This document shows, one piece after another, positions 33,559 through 37,774 of a stretch of DNA of 37,774 nucleotides. The position numbers were made by a program, and so were the translations under genes. Each line of letters begins with the position of its first letter. Positions within the stretch are counted from its first letter, which is position 1. The DNA comes from Paludibacter sp. Lineage in GTDB: Bacteria > Bacteroidota > Bacteroidia > Bacteroidales > Paludibacteraceae. The notes below the pieces were generated by a model. It was given only the letters and a program-made list of their open reading frames with translations, ran no database searches and was not told where the DNA came from. Location of the stretch: positions 1 through 37,774 of the forward strand of contig JAQTTH010000027.1 of the NCBI GenBank assembly GCA_028710895.1, given 5' to 3'.

Positions 33559-33810
33559 TCACTTTTGAATATCAATTATATTTTGAGTACTTAAAATACC
33601 TTTAGTGTATTTCTTATATTCTGAGATATATACAGAAGCTTCATGTTTTGTAGTACCTATAAATTTTACATGTACATATTTTTCAATATCATTTATATAT
33701 CTCAATTGTGACTCAGTTGCGGGTGAGTAATTTTCAGTAGTATAGATTAGAGCATTAACTGAAGCTCTAGCAATTATTTCTTCTACAGAAACTATTTTTC
33801 CTTTTAGCAT
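33559..33810 (-). CDS. Uncharacterised 83-aa protein
   Basis: A soluble protein of 83 residues. The segment SPATESQLRYINDIEKYVHV followed by KFIGTTKHEASVYISEY resembles a small helical motif (ATExQxxYI, then FxGxTxxEASxxI) found in phage and mobile-element proteins, but I cannot name a family with confidence. No signal or membrane helix is present. It is the last gene of the cassette-like row on the minus strand, with array repeat E2 before it and E1 after it. Short genes of this kind are typical cassette cargo. Confidence 0.5.
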   Translation of the reverse strand: MLKGKIVSVEEIIARASVNALIYTTENYSPATESQLRYINDIEKYVHVKFIGTTKHEASVYISEYKKYTKGILSTQNIIDIQK

Positions 33811-33829
33811 AATTTTAATTTAGCCGTTT

Positions 33830-33870
33830 TTAGTTAGTTTGGTCTCCTATACTTTGACTAAAAAGGGATG
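33830..33870 (-). repeat. Array repeat E2, partial
   Basis: On the minus strand it reads CCCTTTTTAGTC, then AGTATAGGAGAC, then ACTAAC, matching one end of E3 almost base for base. The palindromic body is missing: the 83-aa gene starts 20 bases further on. Confidence 0.65.
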
Positions 33871-33893
33871 ACAGAAGATTTAAATATTTATTT

Positions 33894-35255
33894 CTACATA
33901 TCCTCATCACTAAATTCCCAAAAATCAACCAACAGCCATTTACCATTGATTCTTTCAAAACCATATGAATTAATCAAATCAGAGTCAACAATACCTAACG
34001 AATAAGAAATTTTGTTTGAATTTTCCACATAAAAACTACCTATCCAGTTAGTTCCATCATATATCTTTTTTCCCTCAAAATACCATTTTCTTTCAACAAA
34101 CCCCCAATTTTGAGCATTATATTGATTTAAAATTTTATTGCTATTTGAATCTTTTAGAGGAAATTTAATTGATAAAATTTGTGTTGCTTTATTTGTCGTG
34201 AAAATTTCAATAAATCTCAAAAAATCTCGAGGTAGTTTTTGTTTAATAGAATCTATATTTTGAATATCCGTCTTTTGTTCTTGTGAAACTTCCGTCTCAT
34301 GTTTCAAGCTTATATTACTTGTCAAATTACTACTTTCAGAATTAGTTTCTTTGATGTTGAAGTACCAGATTAGACCACAGATAATTCCTACAAAAACTAT
34401 AAAAGATCCTATAGTTATTAAGATTTTGGGCTTATTTATTTTTGATATTTCTTGGATTTTCTCTTCATTATTAATTCCCTCGCTATTATTTACCCTTTCA
34501 TCATAAAATGCTTGTGTTGATTCAGTATTATCTACAGAATAAAATCTATCTTGATGGTCTTTTGCGAGCATAAACATTTGAACCATTATTACAAAAGGAT
34601 AAATTGTAGCAATATAACCAATCAGGAGGAAAAAATATGACAATATTAATAATTCTCCATTTTCTTTTAAAGCCGCTCCAATTAATGTTAAAATTAAGCT
34701 GATCGGAATAAATATAATTATAGAGTTACCGAATTGTTTCATCTTACCAATGAAGTCGAAACGTGCTAATTTCTTTAATCTGATTCCAATTATTATAAAG
34801 ATTACTAACCAAGAAATCAGTAATAGCAATGCAATTGCCATTACTGAATCTTCCTCTCCAAATTTTTCGCTCAAAGTCAATATTATTTGACTAATTACAT
34901 AAATGATTATCAATGTTGAAAGAAGTAAATTGAATTTATATCTTTGAAAATTTTGCAAGTAGTTTTTTAGGAATAACATAAGCCATACCCAAAGTGAAGT
35001 GCTAACAATTTCTGCAAGAAAATATGTTTTTAGAAAAATCGAGAAAATCATTGCAATGAAGGATGATGCCACGAACAAGCCAAAATAAAGTTTGATTTTA
35101 TCAAAGTCTTGATAAATCAACTCCTTGTTTTTGTTTTTTTGAATGAAGGTGACACCTTCAAATTCGACTGTGTCAAATCTTTCTCCACAATGTTTGCACT
35201 TGATTGCTTCAGCAAGTACATTTTCCCCACAAAAAAGGCATTTTTTTATTTCCAT
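33894..35255 (-). CDS. Zinc-ribbon multi-pass membrane protein
   Basis: A protein of 453 residues. It opens with a zinc ribbon (C6/C9 and C20/C23). Six or so membrane helices span about 53-235, a hydrophilic linker follows, another helix lies near 277-297 (PKILITIGSFIVFVGIICGLI), and the C-terminal domain is exported or cytoplasmic (about 345-453). That domain (RDFLRFIEIFTTNKATQI, then SIKFPLKDS, and GKWLLVDFWEF) loosely resembles DUF4348. A zinc ribbon fused to membrane helices is common in uncharacterised Bacteroidota proteins. It lies between array repeats E3 and E2. Function unknown. Confidence 0.7.
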   Translation of the reverse strand: MEIKKCLFCGENVLAEAIKCKHCGERFDTVEFEGVTFIQKNKNKELIYQDFDKIKLYFGLFVASSFIAMIFSIFLKTYFLAEIVSTSLWVWLMLFLKNYLQNFQRYKFNLLLSTLIIIYVISQIILTLSEKFGEEDSVMAIALLLLISWLVIFIIIGIRLKKLARFDFIGKMKQFGNSIIIFIPISLILTLIGAALKENGELLILSYFFLLIGYIATIYPFVIMVQMFMLAKDHQDRFYSVDNTESTQAFYDERVNNSEGINNEEKIQEISKINKPKILITIGSFIVFVGIICGLIWYFNIKETNSESSNLTSNISLKHETEVSQEQKTDIQNIDSIKQKLPRDFLRFIEIFTTNKATQILSIKFPLKDSNSNKILNQYNAQNWGFVERKWYFEGKKIYDGTNWIGSFYVENSNKISYSLGIVDSDLINSYGFERINGKWLLVDFWEFSDEDM

Positions 35256-35322
35256 AGAAAGTATATTTATTATTTATATCGGAATTTAGAGGAATGAGTG
35301 ATTTTCAACCTGCAATATATAT

Positions 35323-35539
35323 TTGTCCCCTCTTTACTCCAGGTTTGCAATCACCGAATAGTTCAAGTATGAGCGGAGCGGGGACTTGGACTCATAATTT
35401 TGAAGTTTTCAACTTCATTTATCAGTCAATAGACTGATTTATTTCAAGTCCAAAGCCTGTCCGACAACTGGCGGATTACGCTTCGCTAAACTTGAACTAA
35501 AGTTAGTCTCGTCTCCTATACTTGGATTAAAGGGGTATG
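35323..35539 (-). repeat. Array repeat E3, structured palindromic element
   Basis: Outer ends pair imperfectly (CCCCTCTTTACTCC near 35327 against the complement of TTGGATTAAAGGGG near 35522-35535). Inside, AGTTCAAGT (35360-35368) pairs with ACTTGAACT (35490-35498), and GGACTTG (35382-35388) with CAAGTCC (35445-35451). That last stem encloses hairpins GAAGTT/AACTTC (35402-35416) and TCAGTC/GACTGA (35422-35437). The 307-base gap here holds this element and no gene. E5 is a near-identical copy. Confidence 0.85.
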
Positions 35540-35563
35540 TTCTCAAATGAAATGTTGAGTTGC

Positions 35564-35953
35564 TTAATGAATCTTTGTAAAAGTCAATATTACACCAGTG
35601 TTGATAGAGTCAACAAAAAAATTTCCGATTTTAATTTCCTTGTTTTTTAAGTCCAATTTGAAATAATATTTATTTGCATAAGAAGAGCTCGAAGCTATCC
35701 AGCGTAATGAAATACTATCATTTTCTATTTCGTACATATAAGGACCTGAATGGTATTTTGGTAATAAAAAACCGTTTCTCATTTCAGTTCCTCGATTCAG
35801 ATTTAGCCCAGTAGTTTGATTGTCAAACACTAATGAGTCTGTTTTATGATTTACTTCAACCCATACTCCATCTATTGTTGTGTTTTCAATATTATTCTTG
35901 TCGCAACTTGTTGAAATTACTAAGACAAAAACAATAAATAATAGTTTCTTCAT
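35564..35953 (-). CDS. Uncharacterised lipoprotein, 129 aa
   Basis: The signal sequence (MKKLLFIVFVLVISTSCD) ends in a lipobox with Cys 17, so the mature protein is lipid-anchored and very likely periplasmic or at the outer membrane. The mature part is beta-rich (GVWVEVNHKTDSLVFDN, YYFKLDLKNKEIKIGNF), like a small lipocalin-type or META-like beta barrel, with no clear family. It sits alone between array repeats E4 (upstream) and E3 (downstream). The arrangement of one gene and one repeat is the same as for its neighbours. Confidence 0.65.
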   Translation of the reverse strand: MKKLLFIVFVLVISTSCDKNNIENTTIDGVWVEVNHKTDSLVFDNQTTGLNLNRGTEMRNGFLLPKYHSGPYMYEIENDSISLRWIASSSSYANKYYFKLDLKNKEIKIGNFFVDSINTGVILTFTKIH

Positions 35954-36004
35954 ATTTTGTTATTTATATAAGTTTCAATATTGCTGTCACCTTTTTTCTA
36001 CACT

Positions 36005-36193
36005 TGCCCCTAACGACCGAGGCTATGGGCATTTGTCTGAATCACAATTTACAGGATTTTAGAATTTCCGGAATTAAAAATCAATTTGTATTGTTAGTTT
36101 CGTTCTAATTCTTCCCTGTTTGTCTACAAATATCTCAGATTTTTCTCAATCTGAAATATCTTGTAAACATACGAGATACTATGTTAGGGGTAA
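36005..36193 (-). repeat. Array repeat E4
   Basis: CCCCTAAC (36007-36014) and GTTAGGGG (36183-36190) are perfect complements at the ends. Inside are the 65-base segment shared with E1 (with GAATTTCCGGAATT) and a long hairpin between about 36126 and 36164 (TCAGATT against AATCTGA). The left part, TAACGACCGAGGCTATGGGC, recurs exactly in E6. Confidence 0.8.
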
Positions 36194-36197
36194 TTTT

Positions 36198-36824
36198 TTA
36201 TTCTTTCATTGATTCAGAATACTTCTTGTTATTTCTGTACATAATCAGATTTCCAGTTGATTCAATCACATAATAGTCAATTGGATTTTCGGTGTTTATG
36301 TATTTGATTTCTCCATTCTGCTTCTTTAGTTTCAATATTTCGTCACCATTACTACCATCTTTGAAAATAGAATGTAATTTTAATGTGTCATTCTGTTTAA
36401 AGAGAATTATTCTTCTTTCAAATGTGGCTGTGTTGTCATTCCATATGCCAATTATCTCCCCCGTAGGTAGTGTGGCGTTATTCATGCTCTTGTTTTCTTC
36501 ATCCGTAGAACCCAAAATCTGTATATCAGGCTCCGGATTAAAATGAGTAATAGCCCACGCTATATTTCGGTCAGAACCTTTTAAATAGTAGTTAATCATA
36601 AAATTTCGAGAATCTGGATATTTTGATTTGATTTCTTCAGCAATCAAAGTCAAAACATCTTTAGAAACTCTTTTATTCAATTCAACGTCAATGAGTGACT
36701 TTTTATATGTTCTTACAAACTTTTCATTCAGTATTTTGTACTCTACATCCGAAGGTATTTGGCTACAATTTGTCATTAAAACGGTAAAGATTATAAGTAC
36801 GGAAAAAATTTTTAAGTATCTCAT
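36198..36824 (-). CDS. Uncharacterised lipoprotein, 208 aa
   Basis: The start is at the ATG 36822-36824; the frame upstream reaches only a TTG and would add nine residues before the signal. The signal sequence ends in a lipobox (MTNC, Cys 20). The mature protein of about 188 residues mixes helices (VSKDVLTLIAEEIKSKYPDS) with beta segments (ERRIILFKQNDTLKLHSIF). No family is recognised. It lies between array repeats E5 and E4, with E4 starting 5 bases after its stop codon. Confidence 0.65.
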   Translation of the reverse strand: MRYLKIFSVLIIFTVLMTNCSQIPSDVEYKILNEKFVRTYKKSLIDVELNKRVSKDVLTLIAEEIKSKYPDSRNFMINYYLKGSDRNIAWAITHFNPEPDIQILGSTDEENKSMNNATLPTGEIIGIWNDNTATFERRIILFKQNDTLKLHSIFKDGSNGDEILKLKKQNGEIKYINTENPIDYYVIESTGNLIMYRNNKKYSESMKE

Positions 36825-36853
36825 ATTCACGTTGTTTTTTGTTTTTTTCAATT

Positions 36854-37035
36854 ACCCTCTTTACTCCAAGTTTGCACTCACCTAATAGTTCAAATCTGAG
36901 CGAAGTGGGGACTTGGACTCATAATTTTGAAGTTTTCAACTTCATTTATCAGTCAATAGACTGATTTATTTCAAGTCCAAAGCCTGTCCGACAATTGGCG
37001 GATTACGCTCCGCTTAGACTTGAACTAATTAGGGG
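36854..37035 (-). repeat. Array repeat E5, near-identical copy of E3
   Basis: Over about 108 bases from GGGGACTT (about 36907) to CGCT (about 37014) it differs from E3 at two positions. The nested stems are kept: GGACTTG/CAAGTCC (36909-36915 and 36972-36978), GAAGTT/AACTTC (36929-36943) and TCAGTC/GACTGA (36949-36964). The outer AGTTCAAAT/ACTTGAACT arms differ by a substitution. Confidence 0.85.
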
Positions 37036-37040
37036 TTTTT

Positions 37041-37232
37041 TTATTCTTTTTTCTTTGTTATTCCTTTTGTCAAAATGTAAACTCCGCTAAATAGAATTGC
37101 GAAACTCACAACCAAAAGATAATTCATAGAATTGTCTTTTTCCTTGCCAGAATAAATAATAATTCCAAAAGTCAAAAACAAACCTATTATAGTAATAAAA
37201 CCACCAACAAATAAAAAAATAATTTTTCTCAT
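37041..37232 (-). CDS. Small two-helix membrane protein
   Basis: A protein of 63 residues with two membrane helices (about 4-27 and 37-56), a short charged loop (YSGKEKDN) and a basic tail (KGITKKKE). Positive residues at both ends predict both termini in the cytoplasm. No family is recognised. It is the first clear gene of the minus-strand row, followed after 5 bases by array repeat E5 and preceded by E6. The size and repeat association argue for a real gene, but coding evidence is limited. Confidence 0.45.
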   Translation of the reverse strand: MRKIIFLFVGGFITIIGLFLTFGIIIYSGKEKDNSMNYLLVVSFAILFSGVYILTKGITKKKE

Positions 37233-37353
37233 AACTGTCTATTTTGAAATCAAATAAAGTTTAATTGCTGATTGTCAATTTCAATTCGTTCGTGAATTTA
37301 TGTGTGATTTTTTCTCTGTTGTAAGTTGTTTTATAGACCTGTGTTTATTTTTT

Positions 37354-37575
37354 CTGCACTTACCGCTAACGACCGAGGCTATGGGCATTTGTCTGAATCT
37401 TAATTTATAGAATTGAAGAATTCTCTGAATTAAAAATCACTTATTACCAAGCGTATTATGCACCTTCATTGTACACCCAATAATATCAAATGTCAACTTG
37501 TCTTTTTCCATAGATATTTTTTTTCTATTCTATTCTGTAAATTCTATAATTTTGCAAATTCTGATTCAGACAACA
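37354..37575. repeat. Array repeat E6 with inverted partner
   Basis: The left part, 37354-37440, shares CTAACGACCGAGGCTATGGG and TTTGTCTGAATC with E4. A second, inverted copy of the TGTCTGAATC end lies near 37530-37575 (ATTCTGTAAATTCTATAA, then AAATTCTGATTCAGACAA). The rest of the 37233-37774 gap has a palindrome CCCGATCTATCGGG (37644-37657) and no convincing gene. Confidence 0.65.
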
Positions 37576-37728
37576 TGCGACAAAGTGAATTGCAAATCAG
37601 CGAAGCTAATGCGGGAGCAAAACTGCCGGAATGCACAGCTTGTCCCGATCTATCGGGGTCAGCCAGCCAATGAACATAGATACTATGATTAAATCCAAAT
37701 AAAATTATACTTTTTTCAAGAAAATCTT

Positions 37729-37736
37729 TATTTTTG
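37729..37736 (+). promoter_or_regulatory. Possible -7 box pointing out of the window
   Basis: TATTTTTG matches TAnnTTTG on the plus strand, 38 bases from the window edge. No TTTG stands at the -33 distance. A plus-strand gene may start just beyond the window. Confidence 0.3.
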
Positions 37737-37774
37737 TACTGCACAGAAAGAAGACTTCAATCGATACTTTGTAC

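Noticed and set aside
35382-35451. tRNA gene suggested by the branched fold
   Set aside because: There are only two inner hairpins, no T-loop GTTCnA signature in the right place and no CCA-type acceptor end.
35323-37035. Classical integron attC sites
   Set aside because: The simple-site consensus with GTT at the crossover is seen only in E4; E3 and E5 carry GTAAAG at that place, E1 and E2 lack a clear partner half, and no intI gene is present. I call the layout cassette-like only.
37544-37744. 66-aa minus-strand frame near the window end
   Set aside because: It runs through palindromic repeat sequence (CCCGATCTATCGGG and the E6 partner) and shows no protein-like pattern.

Overview
The window looks like a chromosome segment from a Bacteroidota bacterium, probably a Bacteroidales or Marinilabiliales relative. 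The evidence is a division and cell-wall (dcw) cluster in the gene order usual for that phylum, Bacteroidota-type promoter boxes (TTTG, a spacer of about 19-21, then TAnnTTTG), DUF6261 and DUF3244 proteins, a lipoprotein TPR regulator with a membrane anchor, and many lipoproteins. The DNPR motif in MurE points to meso-diaminopimelate peptidoglycan. No rRNA, tRNA, CRISPR array or intact insertion sequence was found.

Layout. (1) 0.1-8.2 kb is an accessory region, all on the minus strand. A lone cyclase-fold protein comes first. Three genes with more balanced base composition (M15 peptidase, a 211-aa protein and DUF6261 at 8.4-9.1 kb) look like a resident locus. Between them lies an AT-rich island at 2.6-8.2 kb. 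It encodes a small zinc ribbon, a secreted SH3/DUF3761 protein, two small lipoproteins, a class III nucleotide cyclase paired with a dGTPase-like protein whose HD motif is SK, an HNH nuclease, and an overlapping pair of a DUF4747-like protein and a four-helix membrane protein. (2) 9.1-12.5 kb holds repeats, a DUF3244 secreted protein and a TPR regulator. (3) 12.5-29.0 kb is the dcw operon on the minus strand: mraZ, rsmH, ftsL, ftsI, murE, mraY, murD, ftsW, murG, murC, ftsQ, ftsA, ftsZ, yqeY. It has a putative MraZ operator in front, an intrinsic terminator behind and a likely internal promoter before murG. (4) 29.1-31.4 kb, divergent on the plus strand, holds two tandem PlsC-like acyltransferases and a GNAT acetyltransferase. 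(5) 31.5-33.3 kb is a membrane PAS histidine-kinase-like protein without the phospho-acceptor histidine. (6) 33.3-37.6 kb is a row of five unrelated small genes on the minus strand, separated by related palindromic repeats in a cassette-like array.

How the parts work together. The dcw genes build lipid II (MurC, MurD, MurE, MraY, MurG), flip or polymerise and cross-link it at the septum (FtsW, FtsI), and assemble the division ring (FtsZ, FtsA, FtsQ, FtsL). The accessory genes are the most likely place for an undescribed system. The best candidate is the two-gene module at 4.1-6.2 kb, in which a nucleotide cyclase is encoded 11 bases after a dGTPase-fold protein that has lost part of its metal site. 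The DUF4747-like/membrane pair at 6.8-8.2 kb is the second candidate. A signalling or defence role for either is inferred from gene content and context, not shown.
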